A stretch of DNA of 64,000 nucleotides from CAIUGU01 sp965279735 (GCA_965279735.1 OZ257260.1:2604001-2668000), one strand, 5' to 3'. Positions 8,459-17,074 are shown, counted from the stretch's first letter. Numbers and translations: made by a program. The notes: generated by a model from the sequence alone, not told the origin.

Positions 8459-10084
8459 ATGAGTACCACCCCGCCCGAAACCGTACGGCCAGCCGCGACC
8501 GATCTCGCCTGGCGAATACTGGCGTTGCTCAACCTGTTCAGGTTGCTGGTACCCATGGTGCTCACGGGGCTGTTCGTCTTCCTGACGCCGCGTCCAGTAG
8601 GGCAGGTCTATCCCGCGTTTTTCGTCGGCGTATTGACGGCTTATTTTCTCTTCGCGGCGATTTCCATCTCCAGCATCAAACGCCGCTGGCCAGATGTCCA
8701 GACCCAGGTCCTGCTCTACGTCATTGCCGACCTGGTTGCCATCAACCTGCTGACCTATGCGAGTGGCGGCCTGATCAGCGGGCTCGCTGTCCTTCTCATT
8801 CTTCCGGTGGGCGCCGGCAGCCTGATTGTTCCTCCGCGCCAGGCGCTGATGTTCGCGGCAATGGCAACGCTCGGCCTGCTGGTACAGCAGGGCTTCTCCA
8901 TCCTTGCGGGACACGGGGACTGGGGCGATTTTGCAGCGGCCGGCATCGTCGGCGCCATTGCTTTCATGCTGGCGCTGGGCGCTTACCCGGTGGCGCGGCG
9001 CCTGCGGGAAAGCGATGCCTTGATCCGGCAACGGGAAGTCGATATTGCCGACCTCTCCCAGCTCAACGAATTCATCGTCCAGCATCTGCGGGAAAGCATC
9101 CTGGTGGTCGACGCCCAGGACCGCATCCGGCTCATCAACAGCTCCGCTGAACAGCTTCTGAAAGGCGGACCGGTCATACCGGGGACGCTGCTCGGTGAAG
9201 TAGCGCCCAAACTGCTCTACCTGCTCGACACGTGGCGCCGCAAATCGTATGACTGGCAATCGAGCACGCTGTCGCTCGTCGCCGCGGAAGGCAGTGCGCT
9301 GATCCAGCCACATTTCGTTTCGCTGGAAACCGAAAACCGCGGACCCACGCTGATCTTTCTCGAAGACACCACGCTGATTGCCGAGCGCGTCCAGCAGTCG
9401 AAGCTCGCGGCGCTGGGACGCCTGAGCGCCAGCATTGCCCATGAAATCCGCAATCCGGTCGGTGCCATGAGCCACGCGGCGCAGTTGCTGAAGGAGTCTG
9501 CGTCACTAACTCCGCAGGATCGTCGTCTGGCCGACATCATTCATGACAATGGCGCCCGCGTGAGCACGATCGTTGAAAACGTACTGCAATTGTCCCGTCG
9601 CGATTCCACCCGTCAGGAACGCATCGATCTTGGCGGCTGGCTCGAGGATTTCCTCAAGGAGTTCAGGCAGACGCTGCAGGTCGAGGCTGCCGATCTGCGC
9701 TTCACACCCACCGGCGAGGATCTCGAAATCCGTGTCGATCCCTCGCATCTGCACCAGCTGCTGTGGAACCTGTGCGAAAACGCCTGCAAATACGGCCGAA
9801 CAGGCGATGGGCACGTTTCCATCGACATCAATACCGGCCGTATCCCGTCCAGCCAGCGCCCCTTCCTCGAGGTGGCAGATCGCGGGCCCGGCATCGACTC
9901 GACCAATGCCGAACAGATCTTCGAACCCTTCTTCACTTCGGGCCCCGGTGGCACGGGCCTCGGGCTCTTCATTGCCCGCGAACTGGCCCAGTGCAACCGC
10001 GCCGTTCTCGTCTACGAGGCACGCCAGGGCGGTGGTAGTATTTTCCGCATCGTGTTCGCCGATCCACAGCGCTGGGAAATCTGA
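8459..10084 (+). CDS. pilS: Type IV pilus sensor histidine kinase PilS
   Basis: PilS is the membrane sensor kinase of the PilSR system, which controls pilin transcription. The 541-residue protein has an N-terminal block of about six membrane segments (roughly residues 18-180). This is followed by a PAS-like region around 195-305 (QLNEFIVQHLRESILVVDAQ). The DHp helix carries the phospho-acceptor H328 in SASIAHEIRNPVG, and the HATPase domain has its N box LWNLCENACKYGR, the G1 box VADRGPGID and G2 GGTGLGLFIARELAQ. The pilR start lies 3 nt after its stop, so the two are translated together. In Pseudomonas, PilS senses membrane pilin levels; the same is inferred here from gene position. Confidence 0.94.
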   Translation: MSTTPPETVRPAATDLAWRILALLNLFRLLVPMVLTGLFVFLTPRPVGQVYPAFFVGVLTAYFLFAAISISSIKRRWPDVQTQVLLYVIADLVAINLLTYASGGLISGLAVLLILPVGAGSLIVPPRQALMFAAMATLGLLVQQGFSILAGHGDWGDFAAAGIVGAIAFMLALGAYPVARRLRESDALIRQREVDIADLSQLNEFIVQHLRESILVVDAQDRIRLINSSAEQLLKGGPVIPGTLLGEVAPKLLYLLDTWRRKSYDWQSSTLSLVAAEGSALIQPHFVSLETENRGPTLIFLEDTTLIAERVQQSKLAALGRLSASIAHEIRNPVGAMSHAAQLLKESASLTPQDRRLADIIHDNGARVSTIVENVLQLSRRDSTRQERIDLGGWLEDFLKEFRQTLQVEAADLRFTPTGEDLEIRVDPSHLHQLLWNLCENACKYGRTGDGHVSIDINTGRIPSSQRPFLEVADRGPGIDSTNAEQIFEPFFTSGPGGTGLGLFIARELAQCNRAVLVYEARQGGGSIFRIVFADPQRWEI

Positions 10085-10087
10085 AGA

Positions 10088-11428
10088 ATGGGAAGCCCAC
10101 GCGCCCTTGTTGTCGACGACGAACCCGATATCCGCGAGCTGCTCGGCATAACCCTCGAGCGCATGAATATCGAAGTCGTGGCGGCTCCCGATCTGACATC
10201 TGCCCGCAGCTCGCTGCGAGCCGGCCATTTCGACCTGTGCCTGACCGACATGAAACTGCCCGATGGCGACGGGCTGAGCCTGGTCGAGTGGGTGCAGACA
10301 AATCGCCCTCAGCTGCCTATCGCGGTGATCACCGCTCACGGAAATGTCGAAACGGCGGTCCGCGCCCTGAAGCTTGGCGCCTTCGATTTCATTTCCAAGC
10401 CGCTCGATCTTGCGGCCTTGCGCAAGCTCATCTCTGCAACGCTCACTCTGACGGATACACCCGAAGCAACGTCACATCTGCCGAGGATCCGGCTGCTCGG
10501 CCGCTCGCGCGCCATGACGCAACTGCGGGAAATGATCGAGAAGGTGTCCCGCAGCCAGGCCCCCATACATATATATGGCGAATCAGGCACGGGTAAGGAA
10601 CTGGTCGCCCAGCTGATTCATGAGGCAGGTGCCCGGCGTGCGGGTCCGTTCGTCCCGGTCAACTGCGGGGCCATCCCGACCGAACTGATGGAGAGCGAAC
10701 TCTTCGGCCACAAGAAAGGGAGCTTTACTGGCGCTGTCGCCGACAAGCGCGGGCTTATCCAGACTGCGGAAGGTGGAACGCTGTTTCTGGACGAGATTGC
10801 GGATCTGCCACTGCACATGCAGGTGAAGCTGCTACGGGTAATCCAGGAAAAGAGCGTACGTCCTGTGGGCGAATCGAAGGAATCGCCCGTAGATGCCCGC
10901 GTCCTCAGTGCTACGCATAAACCTCTTGCCGCCGAAGTCGCGGCTGGCAGGTTCCGGGAAGATCTCTTCTACAGAGTGAATGTCATCGAGATCAGGGTTC
11001 CTCCTCTGCGCGAACGCCTGGAAGATGTGCCGGAACTCGTCGACTCCATTCTTCAGAAGCTCGGCAAGGACATGAGCGGGCCTCCCCCTGCGCTGACTGC
11101 AGCCGCACTCAAGGCGCTGGGGGAATACCCTTTCCCTGGTAACGTGCGCGAACTCGAGAATGTGCTGGAACGTGCAGCGACGCTATGCGCCGGCACGAAC
11201 ATCGCCGTCACTGACCTGCAGCTTCGCACGGCCATTGGCCCTATCGACAAGAATGCCGCGGCACTTGCTGCCGGCGAACCGCTCGGCGATGCCCTCGAGG
11301 ACATCGAACGCGATGCCATCGTCAGGGCGCTGGAACAGACCCGCTACAACAAGACCAAGGCAGCGGCACTGCTCGGCATGAGCTTCAGGTCGCTGCGCTA
11401 CCGGATCAAGAAGCTCGGACTGGAATAA
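10088..11428 (+). CDS. pilR: Sigma-54-dependent response regulator PilR
   Basis: PilR is an NtrC-family activator that turns on pilA through RpoN holoenzyme. Its 446 residues contain a receiver domain (acidic pair D10/D11, phospho-acceptor D54 in LTDMKLPDG, switch K104 in FISKPLD), then a sigma-54 AAA+ domain. The AAA+ domain has Walker A GESGTGKE (164-171), the sigma-54-contact loop GSFTGA (211-216, the Ser variant of GAFTGA) and Walker B LFLDEIADL. A C-terminal Fis-type helix-turn-helix follows (YNKTKAAALLGMSFRSLRYRIKKL). It follows pilS by 3 nt. A matching sigma-54 promoter lies in front of the first pilin gene about 5 kb downstream, which supports the name. Confidence 0.94.
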   Translation: MGSPRALVVDDEPDIRELLGITLERMNIEVVAAPDLTSARSSLRAGHFDLCLTDMKLPDGDGLSLVEWVQTNRPQLPIAVITAHGNVETAVRALKLGAFDFISKPLDLAALRKLISATLTLTDTPEATSHLPRIRLLGRSRAMTQLREMIEKVSRSQAPIHIYGESGTGKELVAQLIHEAGARRAGPFVPVNCGAIPTELMESELFGHKKGSFTGAVADKRGLIQTAEGGTLFLDEIADLPLHMQVKLLRVIQEKSVRPVGESKESPVDARVLSATHKPLAAEVAAGRFREDLFYRVNVIEIRVPPLRERLEDVPELVDSILQKLGKDMSGPPPALTAAALKALGEYPFPGNVRELENVLERAATLCAGTNIAVTDLQLRTAIGPIDKNAAALAAGEPLGDALEDIERDAIVRALEQTRYNKTKAAALLGMSFRSLRYRIKKLGLE

Positions 11429-11431
11429 AGC

Positions 11432-12433
11432 GTGACCAAACAGCCTAATGCTGCATTTCAGGATGCCGCACTTTCCACGGCGCAGTTTCTGACTGCGCGC
11501 ATCGCCGTCCTTATTCCCTGCTACAACGAAGGCGCCACTATCGGGCAAGTTGTTCAGGATTTCAGTATCGCTCTTCCCGAATCCACCATTTACGTTTACG
11601 ACAACAACTCCACTGACGACACCATCGCTGAAGCCAGGAAAGCCGGAGCTATCGTCAGGAGCGAAACCTTCCAGGGAAAAGGCAACGTCGTGCGCCGCAT
11701 GTTCGCCGATATCGAAGCCGAGGCATACGTGCTCGTGGACGGTGATGGAACGTACGATGCTCCCAGCGCGCAAAAAATGGTCAAGCATCTATTGGCTGAA
11801 TCGCTCGATATGGTCAACGGAGCGCGCGTGGCGGTCTCAACCGGTGCTTTCCGACCGGGCCATGCATTCGGCAACAGACTACTGACCGGCACTGTCGCGC
11901 TCATATTCGGCGATGGGCTCAAGGACATGCTGTCCGGCTATCGGGTCATGTCACGCCGGTTCGTAAAGTCGTTCCCTGCGTTGGCAAGCGGCTTCGAAAC
12001 CGAAACGGAACTGACCGTTCACGCACTGGAACTGCGACTGCCCACAGTGGAAATTCAGACTCCTTACCGGGATCGGCCGAACGGATCTCAAAGCAAACTC
12101 AGGACTTTCAGGGATGGCTTTCGGATCCTGCGCACCATTGTTCTTTTGGTGAAGGAAGAACGCCCGATGCAGTTTTTTTCCATCGTGGCAACAGCGCTCT
12201 TGCTGGCTTCGCTTTTTCTGGGTTGGCCTCTGGTCAGGACTTTCCTCGATACCGGGCTCGTGCCCCGCTTGCCAACGGCAATACTTTCAACAGGACTGAT
12301 GATCCTGGGGTTCATTAGCTTCATTGCCGGCCTGATCCTCGATACTGTTACTGTCGGGCGACGCGAAATGAAACGTCTCCACTACCTGGGCCTGCAGGGG
12401 CCGACTTTCCGGGAACGGCGGCGAACAACGTGA
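11432..12433 (+). CDS. GT2 polyprenyl-phosphate glycosyltransferase (GtrB/DPM-like)
   Basis: This 333-residue protein is a family-2 glycosyltransferase of the dolichyl-phosphate-mannose synthase/GtrB type. Such enzymes put a sugar from a nucleotide donor onto undecaprenyl phosphate at the inner membrane. The GT-A domain shows VLIPCYNEGATIGQVV (24-41), the metal-binding DGDG at 103-106, and a later MLSGYRVMSRRF block. Two hydrophobic helices at the C-terminus (about 225-250 and 270-300) anchor it. The start is GTG at 11432, 3 nt after the pilR stop, so it may be read from the pilSR transcript. Its stop overlaps the gtrA-like gene by 4 nt (GTGA). The region is visibly less GC-rich than pilR. 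The sugar is unknown. Confidence 0.85.
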   Translation: MTKQPNAAFQDAALSTAQFLTARIAVLIPCYNEGATIGQVVQDFSIALPESTIYVYDNNSTDDTIAEARKAGAIVRSETFQGKGNVVRRMFADIEAEAYVLVDGDGTYDAPSAQKMVKHLLAESLDMVNGARVAVSTGAFRPGHAFGNRLLTGTVALIFGDGLKDMLSGYRVMSRRFVKSFPALASGFETETELTVHALELRLPTVEIQTPYRDRPNGSQSKLRTFRDGFRILRTIVLLVKEERPMQFFSIVATALLLASLFLGWPLVRTFLDTGLVPRLPTAILSTGLMILGFISFIAGLILDTVTVGRREMKRLHYLGLQGPTFRERRRTT

Positions 12434-12846
12434 TTCCCGTTAACGCCATCCGCAATTTTGCACTCATAGGTGGAATCGGGTTTGCCACTGAGGCCGTTCT
12501 GTTAACAAGCATCATACGGCTCGCAGGATGGCCGCCTTGGCAGGCGAGACTGCCATCCTTTCTCGCGGCCGTGTTAGTCACTTGGACGCTCAACAGGCGC
12601 TACACGTTTCCCGGGCGCGGCCTGGATCATGCCTCCTTGGATGCGATTGCATATTTCTGCATCCAGGCGTGTGGTGCCGCAGTCAATTTCCTCATCTTCC
12701 TTGCCTGCCTCGCGTATTTTCCGAAAGCTCACGAGGTGCCACTGCTTGCCCTCGCAGTCGGTGCAATTGGCGGGTTCGCTTTCAACTTCGGAACCAGCAA
12801 GGTTTTGTTGTATTCGCGCTTAAGCGCAAAAGCCTACAGGCGATAG
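12430..12846 (+). CDS. GtrA-family small membrane protein
   Basis: This 138-residue protein has four predicted membrane helices and a GtrA-family pattern: FALIGGIGFATEAVLLTSII near the start, then FLAAVLVTWTLNRRYTFPGRG, then a final helix before FNFGTSKVLLYSR. GtrA proteins are thought to flip polyprenyl-phosphate sugars across the inner membrane. It uses a GTG start that overlaps the TGA of the upstream GT2 gene, so the pair is translationally coupled. This is a typical gtrA/gtrB arrangement. It precedes the methyltransferase gene by 2 nt. The function is from family knowledge; the substrate is not known. Confidence 0.8.
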   Translation: MIPVNAIRNFALIGGIGFATEAVLLTSIIRLAGWPPWQARLPSFLAAVLVTWTLNRRYTFPGRGLDHASLDAIAYFCIQACGAAVNFLIFLACLAYFPKAHEVPLLALAVGAIGGFAFNFGTSKVLLYSRLSAKAYRR

Positions 12847-12848
12847 TC

Positions 12849-13550
12849 ATGCAAACTGCTGAACCTTACAGCGGAATCGAAAATCTTGAGGTCATGCAAG
12901 ACGCCCTGAACTACAACAGCTATCTCCTGAAGATCGTACGGAAGCATTCACCCGCAGACGGCAAGATCCTTGATTTTGGAGCCGGCGGTGGCCAGTTTGC
13001 GATCCCATTGGCCGGATCAGGGGCAGATATCACTGCCGTAGAGCCCGACAATTTCCTTCGACAGATACTGCAGGAAAAAGGAGTGGCGACTGTTGCGCAA
13101 GCACAAGAACTCCCCAATCTTGCATTTGAATACATCTACACCCTCAACGTTCTGGAACATATTCAAGATGATGCAGGAACGCTTCGCGAGTTGCATTCGA
13201 AACTGGCAGCAACCGGGATCTTGCTGATTTATGTCCCGGCATTTCCCGTCCTGTACACAAGCATGGACAGAAAAGTTGGTCATTTTCGAAGGTATACGCG
13301 GGCATCGTTAGCGGCTGCGGTCCACGCTGCGGGATTTGAGATAGAGAATGTGTCTTATGCAGACTCGCTCGGTTTCTTTGCGACTTTGCTTTTCAAGCTC
13401 ATGTCAAGGACGAACGGCGATGTAAACCGAAGCGCCCTGAAGGCTTACGACCGCTGGGTTTTTCCCCTGAGTCGTCGTCTCGACAGGATAACCCGTAACT
13501 GGTTTGGCAAGAATATGCTTCTCATTGCTAGGAAGAACTCCCGAGGTTGA
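12849..13550 (+). CDS. Class I SAM-dependent methyltransferase
   Basis: This 233-residue protein has a class I methyltransferase fold. Motif I is KILDFGAGGGQFAIPLAGSG with the SAM-binding glycines, the acidic end of strand beta-2 is ITAVEPD, and the post-I region reads YIYTLNVLEHIQDDAGTL, a common bacterial methyltransf_11/23 pattern. The start at 12849 (MQTAEPYSGIENLE) is chosen because it sits 2 nt after the gtrA-like stop; a longer frame would overlap that gene. In this cassette it may methylate a sugar, lipid-linked glycan or protein. Membership of the GT2-GtrA-methyltransferase operon is clear, but the substrate is not. Confidence 0.78.
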   Translation: MQTAEPYSGIENLEVMQDALNYNSYLLKIVRKHSPADGKILDFGAGGGQFAIPLAGSGADITAVEPDNFLRQILQEKGVATVAQAQELPNLAFEYIYTLNVLEHIQDDAGTLRELHSKLAATGILLIYVPAFPVLYTSMDRKVGHFRRYTRASLAAAVHAAGFEIENVSYADSLGFFATLLFKLMSRTNGDVNRSALKAYDRWVFPLSRRLDRITRNWFGKNMLLIARKNSRG

Positions 13551-13618
13551 AAGAAAATCGAGATCGAAACGGACAACGCCAAACATCGCCTTGAGGCGTC
13601 CCTGCTCTGCCTACCTCG

Positions 13619-14287
13619 TCAGCTCGCGATCCCTACTCCCCATGAAGATCTGATGGTTCTTGTTGCCACCGCAAAGAATCTAGCAGCGATAAGCAGTGGG
13701 ACGACAGGCAGATTTATACGCCCCAGATTCATGACAGCTGCAGATATTGCCGCCACAACGCTTACGGCAAGGATAGGCGACCGATCGTCAGTCTGCGGGA
13801 GCCCACCAGCACAGCTGAGCATTGCCAGCCAGAGGATCTTCGTAACGGACCGCGGGGCATAAGCCCGACGGAAGAAGAGTGCTGCGCAGATATAGATCGA
13901 GAATCCGATGGCCAAGAAATACCGGCAATGCCACCTTATAACCCATGTAACCAAGAGGCCACAAAAGCAGCAGCTGGCGAGGAGGGTACCCCCCAAGTTA
14001 TGAACGGGATAGCCTGCCCCGAACGTTGCTGTCAGATGACTCATGTAGACGCTTTATATGAACAGATCCTGCTGTTCACCCGCCGGTACCATCCGTGCTG
14101 CCATCCAGTAGTTGGCAAAATCCCGATTGGTAAGCACCGGCCACGAATATTCCTGCTGCATTCCCCTGACAAATACGAATAGCGGTAGCGAATAGGACAG
14201 GAGTGCAGCGAGGGCAAAGGCGAGTGCACACACCAGTGCAGAATCTGCCCTTGCCTTGTGACGTCACTTTTTCGCCATGAAGCTCAT
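13619..14287 (-). pseudogene. Decayed GT87/DUF2029-like membrane glycosyltransferase
   Basis: No single frame is intact here, but successive minus-strand frames give pieces of one polytopic protein. From the ATG at 14287 the frame reads MSFMAKK, then a TGA (14266-14264). The same frame then gives a helix (ALVCALAFALAALLSYSLPL) and TNRDFANYWMAARMVPAGEQ, which is a DUF2029/GT87-type motif. A TAA follows at 14056-14054. The frame then reads to GYPVHN. A shift at the C6/G6 run (13988-13993) gives YPPRQLLLLWPLGYMGYKVA, again typical of that family. Later pieces fall in other frames. Nonsense codons plus frameshifts indicate a dead gene, truncated at its 3' end. The 141-aa open stretch 13619-14044 is a fragment of it. 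The family call is by eye. Confidence 0.55.
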
Positions 14288-14441
14288 GGAATTTTCTCAA
14301 CCACGGATTTCTCTCAAGCCTCGCACGTGAACGGGTTGAATCGATCTTTATCTAATGACTACCGCACTGCTCCAACGTGACCTGCTTCACGGCCAACCTG
14401 GTTGTACGCAGCTGTATTATGTCGCGTAAAGGAGCTCAACG
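14288..14441. other. Short intergenic stretch between the pseudogene and the STT3-like gene
   Basis: I see no gene in these 154 bases. The last 20 hold the ribosome-binding site AAAGGAG for the downstream gene, about 9 nt before its ATG. A promoter for that gene should lie here, but no convincing sigma-70 or sigma-54 box was recognised. Confidence 0.4.
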
Positions 14442-16313
14442 ATGATAGATGTCGAGGTACTCGCGCAAGGTGAAGGCTTTACTAAGCCTACTGGAATACC
14501 AATGGCGACAGCCCCGCGGTCAAGAATAATTATTCTTTGGCTTCTTCTGGGATCTCTGGCGGCCGGAGTTTGCAGTCTTATCTGGCCAGCGGCCCACTTG
14601 GGCAATGAATACCTGCCGGTTGGCAACGATTCTTTTTATCACGCGCGCCGCATTCTTGACACTGCGAAGGACCCCGCCTCCTTTTATGAGTTTGACTCAA
14701 AAATACATGCACCCGAGGGCAGTCTCCTCGTGTGGCCTTGGGGTTATGACTATGCAATGGGCTTGCTGGTGCGAATGGGGATAAAAATGGGCATCGCCAG
14801 CGACCCAATGGCGATTCTCGTGTGGATTCCCGTTGGCGCGGTTTTTGTGTCGATGGGAATGTTGCTGCTGGTAGCCCGGCAAATCTCGCTGTCACTATGG
14901 TCCTCGACGTTGGCAGGAATTTGCCTGGCGTTAACTCCCTTGACGCAATACCTGCATGGGGTTGGTTTCGTCGACCATCACTTTGCCGAGTACATCTTTG
15001 TACTTGCCACACTCGCGTTCGGATTGACGTGGCTGCGAGATCTGAGTGCTGCAGGACCTGCAATGGTCGTTGGTGTCATCTTGGGAATTGCACCCGCAAT
15101 TCACAACGGACTTTTCATATTGCAAATTCCTGTTCTGACGTCGCTGTTCATTCTCTGGCTGCAGGGAATTCGCAGCCCAAGCACCCCAACAATTGCTTTT
15201 TGTGCCGCTCTTCTAACTGGCACCGCAGCTGTTCTAATCCCGTCAGAGCCATTCAGGAGCGGCTATTTCGAATACTTTCTGCTTTCCTGGTTCCATCTAT
15301 ACGTGGCATGCGGCACCGCCATTGTCGTTTGCTTCTTCAGTCGATTCAGAAAATCTGCGAAGAGCGTCTCTTATCTGACAACTGCCGCAGTAATCTTGCT
15401 AATCCCGTTGGGTTATCAAATCAGCATGGCCCAGGCTTTTCTAAGAGGCGACTTAACTGGCCTAGAAAATATCGGCGAGATGAAATCGATTAGACAGTTG
15501 GTAGATGCATATGGCGCCCTCGATGTGACGAATCGCTATTCTGTTTTGTTGTGGTTTGTGCCCCTAAGCTTTCCATACTGTGCGTATTGTTTGTGGCGCG
15601 AACGCAAATCCGGACTTGTTCTCTTCTGGATATTTTCCATCGGGGGACTTACGCTTCTGCTCCTGCAATTTCGTCTGCACTATTTCGGATCATTTGCGCT
15701 TTACTTGCCTTGGCTTCTCCTCATAGATCGTTTTACTCGCACGCGACCAGCATCCCGAAGAAACTGGATGTTGGCCGCATCAGTCACTCTCTTGCTCATG
15801 TATGCACCGCCGCTGAGAAATCAGTTACTAGGACCGATGTTGTACGCCAATGATCAATACTTTCTAAATCTACGTCCGGTTCTTGCAGTGCTGCAAAAAG
15901 CCTGCAAGGACGACCCCGGTATTGTACTGGCGGATAACGATGCAGGTCACTACATTCGCTACTACACTGAGTGTTCGGTTATAGCGAACAATTTTCTGTT
16001 GACTGCACAGCAAGGACAAAAAATTCTCGAGATGAGAAGGTTGATGGGAATGTCTGCTGACGAGCTAGCTGACATGGCACCAGAGATTAAATACGCCCTG
16101 GTCCGGCCGCTGCAAATAAACACCAAAGCCGGCAGCGCGCAGTACATTCTCTTCAGCGCAAATGCAGATCGCCTCGTAGCAGATCTCCTTATCAATCCGC
16201 ATGCGACCCCACCTACCCCTGCTCCAAAACGCTATGAGTTATTGCACGAAGCTGTGATCAGGGATGGAGATTTCAGCATTCCCTATGCACGCCTGTATCG
16301 AGTGTTGCACTGA
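14442..16313 (+). CDS. STT3/PglB-like GT-C membrane transferase, candidate pilin oligosaccharyltransferase
   Basis: This 623-residue protein has about 11-13 membrane helices followed by a soluble C-terminal domain (from about residue 465). That is the architecture of STT3/PglB (GT66). The first external loop reads GNDSFYHARR (61-70) then HAPEGSLLVWPWGYDY, and a second loop has FVDHHFAEY (176-184), similar to the DHH..E metal loop of STT3. QFRLHYFGS (409-417) resembles another STT3 helix. Where STT3 has WWDYG followed by RYY, this protein has DNDAGHYIRYYT (498-509), so the acceptor motif is altered. The start is backed by an AAAGGAG site 9 nt upstream; MATAPRSR at 14502 is an alternative. It lies directly upstream of pilin and downstream of sugar-lipid genes. 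A pilin glycosylation role is inferred. Confidence 0.55.
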   Translation: MIDVEVLAQGEGFTKPTGIPMATAPRSRIIILWLLLGSLAAGVCSLIWPAAHLGNEYLPVGNDSFYHARRILDTAKDPASFYEFDSKIHAPEGSLLVWPWGYDYAMGLLVRMGIKMGIASDPMAILVWIPVGAVFVSMGMLLLVARQISLSLWSSTLAGICLALTPLTQYLHGVGFVDHHFAEYIFVLATLAFGLTWLRDLSAAGPAMVVGVILGIAPAIHNGLFILQIPVLTSLFILWLQGIRSPSTPTIAFCAALLTGTAAVLIPSEPFRSGYFEYFLLSWFHLYVACGTAIVVCFFSRFRKSAKSVSYLTTAAVILLIPLGYQISMAQAFLRGDLTGLENIGEMKSIRQLVDAYGALDVTNRYSVLLWFVPLSFPYCAYCLWRERKSGLVLFWIFSIGGLTLLLLQFRLHYFGSFALYLPWLLLIDRFTRTRPASRRNWMLAASVTLLLMYAPPLRNQLLGPMLYANDQYFLNLRPVLAVLQKACKDDPGIVLADNDAGHYIRYYTECSVIANNFLLTAQQGQKILEMRRLMGMSADELADMAPEIKYALVRPLQINTKAGSAQYILFSANADRLVADLLINPHATPPTPAPKRYELLHEAVIRDGDFSIPYARLYRVLH

Positions 16314-16318
16314 CCTCT

Positions 16319-16377
16319 TGTCGTCGCGCAGTCGCAATCTCACGCCATCTGCTGACATTTCTTGTCAGCTAGCGACA
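16319..16377. promoter_or_regulatory. Candidate PilR-binding enhancer
   Basis: TGTC-type elements cluster here: TGTC at 16319-16322, the perfect inverted repeat CTGACA-5 nt-TGTCAG at 16352-16368, and GACA at 16374-16377. Pseudomonas PilR binds repeated TGTC-containing sites roughly 80-120 bp upstream of the pilA start. Here the cluster lies about 120-180 bp before the expected start of the sigma-54 promoter. Binding is inferred. Confidence 0.45.
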
Positions 16378-16473
16378 AAACGCGACGGCGTTAGCCTCTG
16401 TTCGAAGGCGCAGGAATACTAGCGTGTTATATTTAATTCATATAAATCAGTGCTTTAATTATTTTTTATTTGC

Positions 16474-16489
16474 TGGCACATTGTTTGCT
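16474..16489 (+). promoter_or_regulatory. Sigma-54 promoter of the first pilin gene
   Basis: TGGCAC at 16474-16479 and TTGCT at 16485-16489 are separated by 5 nt, an exact match to the RpoN consensus TGGCAC-N5-TTGCW with the GG and GC dinucleotides in register. Transcription should start near 16500, leaving a leader of about 50 nt before the pilin ATG at 16553. Together with pilR upstream, this indicates PilR/RpoN control of the first pilin. Confidence 0.92.
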
Positions 16490-16552
16490 TATAACCAAGC
16501 ACAGATTGTTTTCTGCTGTTGTATTGACCCCTCACATCCTCGGAGATTTTCG

Positions 16553-17056
16553 ATGAAACAGATCCAAAAGGGCTTCACTCTTATCGAATTGATGATCGTT
16601 GTTGCGATCATCGGCATTCTCGCGGCTATCGCGATTCCTGCTTATCAGGACTACACCATCCGTTCCCAGGTCTCGGAAGGACTGACCCTGGCAGCCTCCG
16701 CGAAAACCGCGATCTCCGAAAGCTTTTCAGCCACGGGTGTCACGCCCGCCAACCGGACTGCTGCTGGCATGTCAGCCAACAATGCGGATACGACCGGTAA
16801 CTACGTTGGTCAGTTGCAGGTTGCTACAGGCACGATCACGATCGTGTACAGCAACACAGCACCGCAGCGCGCTAACAGCGCAATCAATGGCTCGACTTTG
16901 ACATTGGTCCCTTATCTGTCGGTGGACAACAGCGTCATCTGGAAGTGCCGGGCCGTGGGCTCGGTTGCTAACCCTTCAGCCACTCCTATGACAGGCGCAG
17001 CTGTTGCGGCGGGTACTCTTCCCGCTAAGTATGCTCCTGCCGAGTGCCGCGCTTAA
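16553..17056 (+). CDS. pilA: Type IV major pilin (copy 1)
   Basis: This is a 167-residue type IVa prepilin. A short basic leader MKQIQKG is cut by PilD before F8, giving a mature N-terminus FTLIELMIVVAIIGILAAIA with the conserved Glu5. The C-terminal half is a beta-rich head closed by a disulfide between C132 and C165. The start at 16553 gives the correct 7-residue leader and has a GGAG site 7 nt upstream; the longer frame from 16424 would put the promoter inside the gene. It is transcribed from the sigma-54 promoter at 16474 and ends at a strong terminator. It is nearly identical to the next gene (three mature residues differ). It is a candidate acceptor for the upstream STT3-like enzyme. 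Confidence 0.95.
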   Translation: MKQIQKGFTLIELMIVVAIIGILAAIAIPAYQDYTIRSQVSEGLTLAASAKTAISESFSATGVTPANRTAAGMSANNADTTGNYVGQLQVATGTITIVYSNTAPQRANSAINGSTLTLVPYLSVDNSVIWKCRAVGSVANPSATPMTGAAVAAGTLPAKYAPAECRA

Positions 17057-17074
17057 TCATTGGGCCAAACAAGT

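Noticed and set aside
10718..10735. Broken GAFTGA motif in PilR (GSFTGA)
   Set aside because: The Ser variant is known in PilR proteins and is compatible with sigma-54 activation.
13619..14044. A 141-aa open frame that looks like a small membrane protein
   Set aside because: It is part of the decayed GT87/DUF2029-like gene: the true homology jumps frames on either side, so I report one pseudogene and not a new gene.
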